Assembly: GCA_005882715.1 (NCBI GenBank)
Contig: VBEI01000001.1
Coordinates: 1 to 31,081, forward strand
Direction of reading: 5' to 3'
Length of the DNA: 31,081 nt
From: Chloroflexota bacterium
GTDB taxonomy: Bacteria > Chloroflexota > Dehalococcoidia > SM23-28-2 > RBG-16-64-32
Of this stretch, positions 21,035 to 28,536 are shown in pieces. The notes beneath the pieces are model-generated. The model was not told the DNA's origin. It did not search any database and saw nothing but the letters and a program-made list of their open reading frames with translations. Position numbers and translations under genes: made by a program. Position 1 is the first letter of the stretch, and each line of letters begins with the position of its first letter.

Positions 21035-22096
21035 TTAAGTCGCTTCGACTTCCTCCGTTGAGGAGTCGGCGATGCCCGCCCGCCCGGCCACCGCCCGCGT
21101 CGGCGCCGCCTCCCGGATCGCCTCGAGCATCCCCGATTGCGCCGCCTCGCGCGCCATTTTCAGTGCGCTCGAGATCGCCCGCGCGTCACTCCGCCCGTGG
21201 CCGATAAACACTAGCCCGTTCACGCCCAAGAGCGGCCCTGCACCGTACTCTCGATAATCGAACTTCTTCCGAAGGGCTGAGAACGCAGGCGTCAACACGA
21301 GCCCCGCCGCTGCATACCACGGCCGACTCGTGATCGCATTCCGCAGCTCGTTCATTATCAGGTCCGCCGTGCCCTCCATCGTCTTCACGACCACATTGCC
21401 CGTGAACCCGTCCGTCACGATGATATCCGCTCCACCGAGCGGGACGTCGCGGCCCTCCACGTTGCCGATGAAATTGAGCCCGCTCGCTTCGAGCAGCTCG
21501 TAAGCTTCCTGCACGACAGCGCTTCCCTTCGATTCCTCCTCGCCGATGTTTAGGAGAGCCACGCTCGGCCTCTCGACCTTCCAGACGTGCTCCATGTAGA
21601 CCGCCGCCATCTGCGCCCACTGCAGAAGGTACTCCGGCCGCGCGTCGGCATTGGCACCCACATCCAGGAACGCCGTCAGTTTGCCCGCGAACGGCAGCAG
21701 ACCAACCAGCGACGGTCGCTCGATCCCGCGCACACGCCCCACATGCATGATCGCGCCGGCCATCACCGCGCCGGTGTTTCCAGCCGATACGAAAGCGTCC
21801 GCTTCGCGCTGCTTCAGCATGCGCAGCCCAACGACGATCGACGACTGCTTCTTCTGTCGCGCTGCCTGCGCCGGGTGCTCGTCCATGTCGATTACGTCAG
21901 GCGCATTGATGACGGTGATCGCATCGGGTCGCGGCGCCAGACGCCCCAACACTCGCTCGATCGCCTCGGTCTGGCCAACCAGCGCGACCCGTACCCCGAG
22001 CTGGCGCGCCGCCATTACCGCCCCTTCCACGATGGCCCCCGGCGCATTGTCTCCGCCCATGGCGTCAAGCGCCACGACGGGATCTGAGGCCGTCAT
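21035..22096 (-). CDS. plsX: Phosphate acyltransferase PlsX
   Basis: A 353-aa PlsX, which converts acyl-ACP to acyl-phosphate for glycerol-3-phosphate acyltransferase PlsY in phospholipid synthesis. The conserved N-terminal VALDAMGGDNAPG, SAGNTGAVMAGA, RPSLVGLLP, and FIGNVEGRDVPLGGADIIVTDGFTGNVVVKTMEG are all present. A 30-residue tail (EAAPTRAVAGRAGIADSSTEEVEAT) is non-conserved. Start ATG 22096 has AAGGTG 7 nt upstream; the longer open frame to 22198 runs into the upstream gene. It follows the M20 amidohydrolase by 40 nt instead of the usual rpmF/fabH context. Confidence 0.95.
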   Translation of the reverse strand: MTASDPVVALDAMGGDNAPGAIVEGAVMAARQLGVRVALVGQTEAIERVLGRLAPRPDAITVINAPDVIDMDEHPAQAARQKKQSSIVVGLRMLKQREADAFVSAGNTGAVMAGAIMHVGRVRGIERPSLVGLLPFAGKLTAFLDVGANADARPEYLLQWAQMAAVYMEHVWKVERPSVALLNIGEEESKGSAVVQEAYELLEASGLNFIGNVEGRDVPLGGADIIVTDGFTGNVVVKTMEGTADLIMNELRNAITSRPWYAAAGLVLTPAFSALRKKFDYREYGAGPLLGVNGLVFIGHGRSDARAISSALKMAREAAQSGMLEAIREAAPTRAVAGRAGIADSSTEEVEAT

Positions 22097-22136
22097 CTGG
22101 ACACCTTCCGAATTCCGGTCCGTGACCTCGGCCTTC

Positions 22137-23327
22137 TCACTTCGAGCCCGTGAACTCTTCCCGCATCCGCTTCCGCAGCTCATCGTCCAGCAGAACATCG
22201 ATCGCCGTCATCGCCAGCACTTTCGCTGAATCGATAAGCCCCTGATGCCCCGCCTCGCTCGCGGCGATCTCGCGGAACTCCACGGTATGCACGGGCACGT
22301 CGTGGGGAGCAATGGCAATGCTGGGGTGGATCGCCGGAACGATCGTGCTCACATTCCCCATGTCGGTCGAGCCCATCGACCTGTGCGACTCTTGCTCAAC
22401 CACCTTCCGGCCGAGTGCCTCGACATTCGTTCGATACGCATCCGCCAGTACGCGGTTCGTGCGCATCGCCTTGTAGCGTGACTCCTCCCCCCAGCGATAC
22501 TTCAATCCGCAGCCGGTCGCGACCGCCGCCCCCTGAAAGCAGCCCAGGACCTTCGGCTTCAGGACTTCGTCCATGTAGTCGTCATCCTCGCTACGGATTA
22601 GCAGCTTGGCCGCCGTGTGATGCGGGATAACGTTCACCGCCTGCCCGCCATCCGTGATGATCCCGTGCACCCGCGCCGAGTCGCGAAGCTGTTGCCTCAG
22701 CAGGCCGATGTTCGCGAAGGCAGCGACCATGGCGTCGACGGCGTTTATCCCGGCCTCAGGCCGGGCCGCAGCGTGGGCCGCCTTGCCCTCGAATTCGACG
22801 TCCAGCTCCAGGCACGCCAGCGCGAACGCCACTGCGGTGTTCCGGTTTCCCGGGTGCACCATCATCGCGCAGTCGAGGCCGTGAAACGCCCCGCGAGCGG
22901 CCATGTACACCTTGCCGCCGGCAGCCTCCTCCGCCGGCGTCCCGATCACCATGACCGTCCCTGCGCTATCTTCGAGCAGGGGCTTCAGAGCGATCCCGGC
23001 CGCGCATGAAGCCGTCCCGATAATGTTGTGCCCACAGCCGTGTCCCACTCCCGGAAGAGCGTCATACTCGGCGAGCAGGGCGATGCGCGGTTCGCCTGAC
23101 CCGGCAGTTGCCCGAAACGCCGTCGATATTTCGCAGATTCCTCTCTCAACCACGAAGCCATTAGCCTCCAAGAACTCGCTTAACACCGCCGCCGATTTAT
23201 GCTCCTCGAAGGCGACCTCAGGGTTGGCGTGGATATTCAGCGAGAGCTCGATGAGCTCCTTGCGCCGCCGGTCGACGTCAGCCGTCACCCGCTGCTTCAG
23301 GCGGTTTCGGTCAAGCATGCGATCCAT
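22137..23327 (-). CDS. M20-family amidohydrolase (AbgB/PM20D2-like)
   Basis: A 396-aa metal-dependent amidohydrolase of peptidase family M20. Visible motifs: LLAEYDALPGVGHGCGHN (metal and substrate site), GTPAEEAAGGK (catalytic Glu region), a dimerisation/lid domain from AAHAAARPEAGINAVDA, and GSTDMGNVS before the last metal ligand region. This subgroup hydrolyses N-acyl or dipeptide amide bonds, for example p-aminobenzoyl-glutamate or N-acyl amino acids. ATG 23327 or 23318 starts the protein; both overlap the end of the RAYT gene (stop at 23311), and no strong ribosome binding site is visible, so its original promoter may have been displaced by the REP/RAYT insertion. Confidence 0.92.
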   Translation of the reverse strand: MDRMLDRNRLKQRVTADVDRRRKELIELSLNIHANPEVAFEEHKSAAVLSEFLEANGFVVERGICEISTAFRATAGSGEPRIALLAEYDALPGVGHGCGHNIIGTASCAAGIALKPLLEDSAGTVMVIGTPAEEAAGGKVYMAARGAFHGLDCAMMVHPGNRNTAVAFALACLELDVEFEGKAAHAAARPEAGINAVDAMVAAFANIGLLRQQLRDSARVHGIITDGGQAVNVIPHHTAAKLLIRSEDDDYMDEVLKPKVLGCFQGAAVATGCGLKYRWGEESRYKAMRTNRVLADAYRTNVEALGRKVVEQESHRSMGSTDMGNVSTIVPAIHPSIAIAPHDVPVHTVEFREIAASEAGHQGLIDSAKVLAMTAIDVLLDDELRKRMREEFTGSK

Positions 23328-23856
23328 CTTCGTAGGGGCGACCTTCGGGCCGCGGGGCGGGGCGCGGGGGGAGGTCGCCCGAAACCTCGCTAAAGAGAAT
23401 GCCGCCCGAATACGGATAGTCCTCCATTGCCTCGACGAGTTCTGCACGCACCGGATTCGCAAAGATGTACCGGGCGACGGCCCCGATGTCTTCTTCTCTC
23501 CTCAAAACATGATCATGGTAACCCTTTTGCCAAAGAGAGCGGCCAAACATCGTTTTGTAGCGATAGCCAGCTAACTGCTTGAAGAGCTTCATAAAGTCAA
23601 TTAGATTGCTGCCGTCGCGGCCCTCTACGAGGAGGTGGAAATGGTCCGGCATGAAGCAGTACGCGAGAACGTCGACACCATGACGCCCCGCCGCTTCGGA
23701 AAGTGCGTTCCGGCCAATCGTAACGACGTCCTCGTCGCCGAATGAAGCGGCGCGGCGCGCTGTTCCGACTGTGACGCTATAAGCCTGATTTCCCTCGTAC
23801 ACTTGGCGGACGAGGCGGATCGGCTTTCTGGTTGGCAAGCGACCCTTCACATGCAA
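23311..23856 (-). CDS. REP-associated tyrosine transposase (RAYT, IS200/Y1-like)
   Basis: A 181-aa HUH-type single-strand transposase. The HUH motif is in CFMPDHFHLLVE (His72, His74). The catalytic Tyr is probably Tyr98 or Tyr100 in FKQLAGYRYK. The RAYT hallmark LWQKGYHDHVLRREEDIGAVARYIFANPVRAELVE occupies about 108-142. GAGGG lies 5 nt before ATG 23856. RAYTs are usually single-copy, immobile genes that process REP palindromes, and this one has matching palindromes on both sides (23336-23380 and 23866-23907). The last 25 residues, Pro/Arg-rich, are encoded by the downstream palindrome, and the frame ends inside the start region of the M20 gene. Confidence 0.92.
   Translation of the reverse strand: MHVKGRLPTRKPIRLVRQVYEGNQAYSVTVGTARRAASFGDEDVVTIGRNALSEAAGRHGVDVLAYCFMPDHFHLLVEGRDGSNLIDFMKLFKQLAGYRYKTMFGRSLWQKGYHDHVLRREEDIGAVARYIFANPVRAELVEAMEDYPYSGGILFSEVSGDLPPRPAPRPEGRPYEDGSHA
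23336..23380. repeat. REP-like palindrome at the 3' side of RAYT
   Basis: GGGCGACCT (23336-23344) and AGGTCGCCC (23372-23380) form a 9-bp inverted repeat around a G-rich 27-nt loop. It is preceded by GTAG, giving the head GTAGGGGCGACCTT, whose reverse complement occurs at 23898. Confidence 0.7.
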
Positions 23857-23865
23857 CCCTCGGGC

Positions 23866-23907
23866 GGGCGACCACCCACACCACGCACCCTCACCCCAAG
23901 GTCGCCC
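23866..23907. repeat. REP-like palindrome at the 5' side of RAYT
   Basis: GGGCGACC (23866-23873) and GGTCGCCC (23900-23907) form an 8-bp inverted repeat with a 26-nt loop, followed by CTAC. It is the mirror image of the palindrome at 23336, so the transposase gene is symmetrically bracketed. Confidence 0.7.
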
Positions 23908-23940
23908 CTACATCTCGTCCGGCCCCTGGCTCGTTCCTCC

Positions 23941-23949
23941 TGTTATACT
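23941..23949 (+). promoter_or_regulatory. Extended -10 promoter of apt
   Basis: TGT-TATACT (23941-23949) matches an extended -10 and ends 11 nt before the apt ATG, implying a very short leader. No -35 is apparent. Confidence 0.5.
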
Positions 23950-23960
23950 CTACGCCGCCC

Positions 23961-24476
23961 ATGGACTTGAAGCAGTTCATCCGTGATATCCCCGACTTCC
24001 CCCAGCAGGGCATCCTCTTCCGCGATATCACGCCCCTCCTCCAGACCCCTGATGCCTTTAAGTACGTCGTCGACCGGTTCACCGACGAATACCGGCAAGC
24101 CGGACTGAACGCCGTCGTCGCCATCGAATCGCGGGGGTTTCTCTTCGGAGCCCCGCTCGCTCGAAGCCTCGGCGTGAGCTTGGTGCCGGTCCGCAAGGCC
24201 GGTAAGCTCCCCGCCAAGCACATCAGCGTCGAATACTCGTTGGAGTACGGCACCAGCCAGCTCGACATCCATGAGGACGCACTCAAACGCGGCCAGAAGG
24301 CACTTGTTGTCGACGATCTGCTCGCTACTGGCGGCACAGCCAACGCCGCCGCAAAGCTGGTAGAGCTCCTGGGCGCCGAGATCCACGGCATAGCCTTCGT
24401 GGTCGAGCTGGCCTTCCTCAAGGGGCGCGAGAGGCTACGGGAATACGATGTCCTTTCGCTGGTCACGTACGAATAA
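23961..24476 (+). CDS. apt: Adenine phosphoribosyltransferase
   Basis: A 171-aa APRT, which makes AMP from adenine and PRPP. The start MDLKQFIRDIPDFPQQGILFRDITPLL is diagnostic for Apt. The substrate loop IESRGFLFGAPLA, the flexible RKAGKLP loop, and the PRPP-binding motif ALVVDDLLATGGTANA are intact. Earlier in-frame starts would run through the REP palindrome, and the extended -10 lies at 23941, so ATG 23961 is the likely start. No ribosome binding site is present, fitting a near-leaderless mRNA. It is separate from but next to the mtnA-mtnP operon, whose MTA phosphorylase releases adenine. Confidence 0.96.
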   Translation: MDLKQFIRDIPDFPQQGILFRDITPLLQTPDAFKYVVDRFTDEYRQAGLNAVVAIESRGFLFGAPLARSLGVSLVPVRKAGKLPAKHISVEYSLEYGTSQLDIHEDALKRGQKALVVDDLLATGGTANAAAKLVELLGAEIHGIAFVVELAFLKGRERLREYDVLSLVTYE

Positions 24477-24492
24477 TGCGACCCTCACGTAG

Positions 24493-24584
24493 GGGCGCAG
24501 CACGCGCCGAGAATAGAACGGGTCACGCTAAGGACACGAACGGCGAATAGACACAAATCTTCTGAAGCTTGTCGTGCTGCGCCC
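24493..24584. repeat. Long inverted repeat related to the REP head
   Basis: GGGCGCAGCACG (24493-24504) and CGTGCTGCGCCC (24573-24584) are a perfect 12-bp inverted repeat separated by 68 nt. The left arm is preceded by GTAG, giving GTAGGGGCG as in the RAYT palindromes. The sequence between the arms holds nothing else that I recognise. It lies between apt and the SAM riboswitch promoter. Confidence 0.65.
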
Positions 24585-24622
24585 GTGCGCCTCTTCCCCG
24601 AAAACCACGGCCTCGGATTCGC

Positions 24623-24652
24623 TTGACACCCTATCCGTCGCGGCGCTACCAT
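24623..24652 (+). promoter_or_regulatory. Sigma70 promoter of the SAM-riboswitch operon
   Basis: Consensus TTGACA (24623-24628) and TACCAT (24647-24652) are spaced by 18 nt, placing the transcription start about 18 nt before the riboswitch P1 stem. Confidence 0.6.
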
Positions 24653-24676
24653 CGCATCAACAATTGAATAGCAGCG

Positions 24677-24785
24677 CTCTCATCCAGAGCGGTGGAGGGA
24701 ACGGCCCTTAGAAGCCCGGCAACCGCTCCGATCCTTCGGAGAACGGTGCCAACTCCGACCCCGATCAGTCGGGGACAGATGAGAG
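24677..24785 (+). promoter_or_regulatory. SAM-I riboswitch (S box)
   Basis: P1 is the perfect CTCTCATC (24677-24684) / GATGAGAG (24778-24785). Between them lie the S-box landmarks CAGAGCGGTGGAGGGA, GGCCC-TTAGAAGCCCGGCAACC, GGTGCCAACTCC and a CCCCGA/TCGGGG P4 hairpin. SAM binding to this class promotes termination, here at the hairpin 24798-24823, so the mtnA operon should be expressed when SAM is low. Confidence 0.95.
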
Positions 24786-24797
24786 TGACCGAACAGG

Positions 24798-24823
24798 ACT
24801 TCTCCACCGCGAGAAGTTTTTTT
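24798..24823 (+). terminator. Intrinsic terminator of the SAM-I riboswitch
   Basis: ACTTCTC (24798-24804) pairs with GAGAAGT (24811-24817) around a 6-nt loop, followed by a run of seven T (24817-24823). It is the expression platform of the riboswitch. Confidence 0.9.
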
Positions 24824-24845
24824 ATGTCCATGGGAGGCGAGTGAC

Positions 24846-25889
24846 ACGACGGATAAAGCGTTTGCGCCGATAGAATGGCTGCCGGAGGGGAAGGTACGGT
24901 TCCTGGACCAGACCCTGCTCCCAAACGAAGAGCGCTGGATCGAGACGGACGACTACCGGGTCGTCGCCGAAGCGATCCGTCGGTTGCAGATCCGCGGCGC
25001 TCCCCTTATCGGAATTGCCGGTGCTTACGGCTTGGCGCTTGCTGCTGCCGCAGGCGAAGACATCCGAGCTGCAGCCGCTGAGCTGCGTTCGACGCGCCCG
25101 ACGGCGGTCAACCTCTCGTGGGCGCTAGACCGCTGCCTGAGCGCGGTAGAAGGGCGCGCCGGGACCGATTCAGTCCGAGAGCGGCTCACGGCGGAAGCCA
25201 GCGCTATCCACGAGGAGGACATCGCGGCGAACCACCGCATCGGTGACTACGGAGCGCACCTGCTCGGCAACGCCAACGACGTCCTTACGCACTGCAACGC
25301 GGGGGCCCTCGCAACCGGCGGTTACGGCACGGCGCTCGGCGTCATTCGCACAGCTCATGCGGACGGCCGCGTGCAGCGTGTCTACGTCGACGAGACCCGG
25401 CCGCTCCTCCAGGGGTCTCGTCTGACCGCCTGGGAACTCGAGCGCGATGGCATTGCCTGCGCCGTGATCGTCGACAGCGCAGCCGGCTCGTACATGCGTC
25501 GCGGCGAAATCGACGCCGTGATCACGGGCGCGGACCGCATTACTGCGAACGGCGATGTCGCCAACAAAATCGGCACCTACTCGCTGGCCGTCCTTGCGCA
25601 CGAGAACAAAATTCCCTTCTACGTGGCTGCTCCCACCAGCACTGTCGATCTTTCGCTGTCCTCGGGTGAAGACATCCCCATCGAGCAGCGCTCGCCTGAC
25701 GAGCTTACTCACCTGGGCTCGCGGCGCCTGATCCCGGAGCGAAAGGGCGTCGTTGCCGACAACCCCGCCTTCGACGTTACGCCAAACAGGTACGTCACCG
25801 CGATAATCACGGAGAATGGAGTCGCGCGACCTCCTTACATCGAGAGCCTTCAAGGCGTCTGTACACGAGAGGTGCCGGTCCGTGGTTGA
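24846..25889 (+). CDS. mtnA: S-methyl-5-thioribose-1-phosphate isomerase (start codon unresolved)
   Basis: Methionine-salvage isomerase converting methylthioribose-1-phosphate to methylthioribulose-1-phosphate. The catalytic Cys is in THCNAGALATGGYG (codon 25293) and the catalytic Asp in ITGADRITANGDVANKIGTY (codon 25533). The homologous frame extends upstream through WLPEGKVRFLDQTLLPNEERW and RGAPLIGIAGAYG, giving about 347 residues from near 24846, the normal size. That frame, open from 24789, has no ATG, GTG or TTG before TTG 24984, which would delete some 46 conserved residues. A good GGGAGG (24832-24837) precedes GTG 24841, but that GTG is in another frame and stops after ten codons. A one-base sequence error, a real frameshift mutation or a non-standard start (ACG 24846, ATA 24870) could explain it. 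Confidence 0.88.
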   Translation, partial: TTDKAFAPIEWLPEGKVRFLDQTLLPNEERWIETDDYRVVAEAIRRLQIRGAPLIGIAGAYGLALAAAAGEDIRAAAAELRSTRPTAVNLSWALDRCLSAVEGRAGTDSVRERLTAEASAIHEEDIAANHRIGDYGAHLLGNANDVLTHCNAGALATGGYGTALGVIRTAHADGRVQRVYVDETRPLLQGSRLTAWELERDGIACAVIVDSAAGSYMRRGEIDAVITGADRITANGDVANKIGTYSLAVLAHENKIPFYVAAPTSTVDLSLSSGEDIPIEQRSPDELTHLGSRRLIPERKGVVADNPAFDVTPNRYVTAIITENGVARPPYIESLQGVCTREVPVRG

Positions 25890-26769
25890 CAAGTCCGTAC
25901 GTGCAGCGGTCATCGGCGGGAGCGGCTTCTACCAGATGGACGGCTTGTCAGACGTCGAGGACGTGCGTATCGATACGCCCTTCGGGCTGCCGAGCGACAA
26001 CCTCGTTATCGGCACGCTGTCAGGCGAGCGAGTTGCGTTTCTGCCGCGGCATGGCGTCGGTCACCGCATCCTCCCCTCCGAGATTCCCGCGCGGGCTAAC
26101 ATCCACGCCCTCAAGCAGCTCGGCGTCGAATTCATCCTCTCCGTCAGCGCCGTGGGCAGCCTGCGCGAGGACATCGAACCCCTTCACATGGTGGTGCCTG
26201 ACCAACTGATCGATCGCACGCGCGGACGCGCTTCCACCTTCTTCGGCGAGGGGATCGTTGCCCACATCGCCTTCGCCGACCCGTTCTGCCCGGAGCTCCG
26301 GACGCTGCTTGCGGAGGCAACGCACGAGGCGGGCGCCACCGTTCACCGCGGCGGCACGCTCGTGGTGATCGAGGGCCCGGCCTTCTCCACCCGCGCCGAG
26401 TCCAACCTTTACCGGAGCTGGGGTGCCGACATCATCGGCATGACGGCTCTGCCGGAAGCCAAGCTCGCCCGTGAGGCGGAAATTTGCTACGCCATTCTCG
26501 CCTGCTCGACCGATTACGATGTATGGCACGACACGCATGAAGACGTATCGGCTGAAATGATTGTCGCGAACCTGTTGCGCAACGTCCAACTCTCACGCAA
26601 CGCTGTGAGCCTCGCTCTTCAGAGGCTTCCAGACATTCGCAACTGTGGATGCCCGCATGCCCTCCGCGATGCCATCGTCACCGGGCTGGAACTTGCACCG
26701 GAGGAAGTCAAGCGGCGGCTCGCGCCAATAATCGGGACCTACCTACACGAGCGGGTGGCCGGAGCCTAG
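25882..26769 (+). CDS. mtnP: S-methyl-5'-thioadenosine phosphorylase
   Basis: A 295-aa purine-nucleoside-phosphorylase-family enzyme that splits methylthioadenosine into adenine and methylthioribose-1-phosphate, the substrate of MtnA. Motifs: AVIGGSGFY near the N-terminus, FLPRHGVGHR (phosphate site), EGPAFSTRAESNLYRSWGADIIGMTALPEAKLAREAEICYA, and STDYDVWHD, where the Asp contacts the adenine ring as in MTAP. GTG 25882 overlaps the end of mtnA by 8 nt and is preceded by GAGAGGTG, so the genes are coupled. Some family members prefer inosine or guanosine; the MTALPEAKLARE context and the position after mtnA favour MTA. Confidence 0.93.
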   Translation: MVDKSVRAAVIGGSGFYQMDGLSDVEDVRIDTPFGLPSDNLVIGTLSGERVAFLPRHGVGHRILPSEIPARANIHALKQLGVEFILSVSAVGSLREDIEPLHMVVPDQLIDRTRGRASTFFGEGIVAHIAFADPFCPELRTLLAEATHEAGATVHRGGTLVVIEGPAFSTRAESNLYRSWGADIIGMTALPEAKLAREAEICYAILACSTDYDVWHDTHEDVSAEMIVANLLRNVQLSRNAVSLALQRLPDIRNCGCPHALRDAIVTGLELAPEEVKRRLAPIIGTYLHERVAGA

Positions 26770-26771
26770 GT

Positions 26772-27665
26772 ATGACTGCCACTTTGTCCCGTGGGCGCCA
26801 GCGCACTCGCGCAATGTACGCGGTCGAGCGTCTCAAAGACCGGGAAGCCATCCGCAATTTGCTTTGGTCCGAGAGAGCCTACGCCGCCTATGCGTTGGCG
26901 CAGTTGGACCCGGGTCTGTTCCGGCTTTCGGAATGGTTCGCCGCGTCCGGCCCGGATGGCGCTGGCCTGGTCCTGCACTCCAGGGGTGGACTCGGGCGCG
27001 CTCTTTTCGTCCTGGGCCATCCAACCGCTATCGAGGCGGCCCTCAGCCTGCATCCGGGGCCACGCTTCAGCTTCGGGAGCCTGCGCGCCGAGCATCGCCG
27101 ATCGCTCGAAAGATTCTTCGTCTGTACCCGGCCACAGACGATGCTGCGAATGTCGGTGACAAACCCGGGCTTCAAGCGCGTCGTCGGCGAAGCCGTCCGC
27201 CTTACCGGCCGCGATATCGCCGCTATCAATCGCCTTTATGCGACTGAGAGTGGCTCATCGGCATACCACGCTCGCCACATCGACGAGGGCGTCTATTACG
27301 GCGTTTCGGTCAACAATCTATTGGTCTCCATCGCCGGTACCCACGTCGTCTCGCCGAGCGAGGGCGTTGCTGTTGTAGGCAATGTATTCACGCATCCTCT
27401 CTACCGAGGCCAGGCCCTAGCAACAATAGCCACCAGCGCGGTGACGGCTGACCTCATCGAGCGCTGCCCGCTCGTCGTTCTGACCGTGGAAAGTGAAAAC
27501 CATCCGGCAGTCGCGGTCTATCACCGTCTTGGCTATGAGACGCAGTGCACCCTGCACGAAACGCCAATCATTCGCAGGGAGCCCGTCGGCGCCCTCAGCC
27601 TCTACCGCCGCCTGACCGCCGGATGGCGTGGCCGCAGCGAAGGGAAGGAACTGGTGTCTCGATGA
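26772..27665 (+). CDS. GNAT-family N-acetyltransferase, double-domain type
   Basis: A 297-aa protein. The C-terminal half (about 130-270) is a recognisable GNAT domain: strands around GVAVVGNVFTHPLYRGQALATIATSAV form the acetyl-CoA site, and ENHPAVAVYHRLGYE is the usual motif B. The N-terminal half (ERLKDREAIRNLLWSERAYAAYALAQLDPGLFRLSEWF) looks like a degenerate second GNAT lobe. ATG 26772 lies 2 nt after the mtnP stop with GGAG 7 nt upstream; ATG 26814 is an alternative without a ribosome binding site. The acyl acceptor is unknown. Membership in the SAM-riboswitch operon suggests a substrate linked to methionine, SAM or their by-products. Confidence 0.85.
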   Translation: MTATLSRGRQRTRAMYAVERLKDREAIRNLLWSERAYAAYALAQLDPGLFRLSEWFAASGPDGAGLVLHSRGGLGRALFVLGHPTAIEAALSLHPGPRFSFGSLRAEHRRSLERFFVCTRPQTMLRMSVTNPGFKRVVGEAVRLTGRDIAAINRLYATESGSSAYHARHIDEGVYYGVSVNNLLVSIAGTHVVSPSEGVAVVGNVFTHPLYRGQALATIATSAVTADLIERCPLVVLTVESENHPAVAVYHRLGYETQCTLHETPIIRREPVGALSLYRRLTAGWRGRSEGKELVSR

Positions 27666-27940
27666 CTTCCCGCCAATATGACGCCATTGACGAACTCTTG
27701 GCCGCTGAGATCAAACGGCTCCACAAACGGTACCCGAAACTCGGCCACGACGGGCTTCTTGATGCACTGGTCCAGCAGAACATTCACGTTGACCCTCAAG
27801 AACTTGCGACGTTCATGGCGCGTCAAGGAATCAAGGCAGAACGCATTTGGCAGCCCTGGAAATGGGTCGGACTTCCGATCTGGTATGGCGGCCGGACCGA
27901 TTACCGGCCGGCGAGACGATGGAGGTTATGGCGGAAATGA
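27662..27940 (+). CDS. Hypothetical protein, 92 aa, in SAM-riboswitch operon
   Basis: I do not recognise this protein. It overlaps both neighbours by ATGA junctions (start inside the GNAT stop, stop inside the DJ-1 gene start), which is strong evidence that it is translated. The N-terminal two thirds is helical and charged (YDAIDELLAAEIKRLHKRYPKLGHDGLLDALVQQNIHVDPQELATFMARQGI), resembling a small helix-turn-helix or HTH-like fold. The C-terminus is rich in Trp and Arg (WQPWKWVGLPIWYGG, then RPARRWRLWRK) and could bind membrane or nucleic acid. No Cys, signal peptide or transmembrane segment is present. Confidence 0.75.
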   Translation: MTSRQYDAIDELLAAEIKRLHKRYPKLGHDGLLDALVQQNIHVDPQELATFMARQGIKAERIWQPWKWVGLPIWYGGRTDYRPARRWRLWRK

Positions 27941-28536
27941 CTAAGACCGCAGGCATCGTTTTATATCCGGACTTTGAGGAGCTCGACGCCGTGGGCCCTT
28001 ACGAGGTCCTCGGCATGCTCGCAAAACTCGATCCCGAGTGGCGAGTTGTGATGATCGCCGATAAAGCCGGCCCCGTGCGTTCCCTCAGCGGCCTGAACGT
28101 CGTCGCCGATTACGACTTCGACTATGCGCCGTCGTTGGATGTCATCCTCGTACCCGGCGGGCTGGGCAGCCGGAAGGCGATGGACGACCCGCGGCTTGTG
28201 GACTATGTCCGCAAGGCCGGCCAGTCCGCCACCTGGGTGACCTCCGTTTGCACGGGCGCGATGGTCCTGCATCGTGCAGGATTCCTCACCGGCCGACCCG
28301 CGACTACACATTGGGGCGCCATCCACGAACTCAAGGCGCTCGGCGATGTGGAGGTGAAAGAGGGCGTTCGCTGGGTGCATGATGGCAACGTGATCACCTC
28401 GGCGGGCGTTTCGGCTGGAATCGACATGGCGCTGTACCTCGTGAGCTTGCTTAAGAACGAGCAGATTGCGGCTAGTGTCCAGAAGATGATGGAGTACTAC
28501 CCGCAGCCACCGGTGTTCGACGAGGTGCCTGCGTGA
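27937..28536 (+). CDS. DJ-1/PfpI-family protein (isonitrile-hydratase-like subgroup)
   Basis: A 199-aa class-I glutamine-amidotransferase-like fold. The nucleophile elbow is TSVCTGAMVL with Cys105. The N-terminal YPDFEELDAVGPYEVL carries the acidic residues Glu14 and Asp17 that support the cysteine in the DJ-1/isonitrile hydratase group, and RPATTHWGAIHEL follows the nucleophile as in that subgroup and in AraC-fused homologues. There is no DNA-binding domain, so an enzymatic role (hydratase, glyoxalase or deglycase) is more likely than regulation. ATG 27937 overlaps the preceding stop as ATGA; GGAGG lies 11 nt upstream. Start codons at 27919 and 27928 are alternatives. Confidence 0.88.
   Translation: MTKTAGIVLYPDFEELDAVGPYEVLGMLAKLDPEWRVVMIADKAGPVRSLSGLNVVADYDFDYAPSLDVILVPGGLGSRKAMDDPRLVDYVRKAGQSATWVTSVCTGAMVLHRAGFLTGRPATTHWGAIHELKALGDVEVKEGVRWVHDGNVITSAGVSAGIDMALYLVSLLKNEQIAASVQKMMEYYPQPPVFDEVPA

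Noticed and set aside
24573..24584. Inverted repeat after apt as an apt terminator
   Set aside because: The arms are separated by 68 nt and no T-tract follows; the sequence resembles the local REP head instead.
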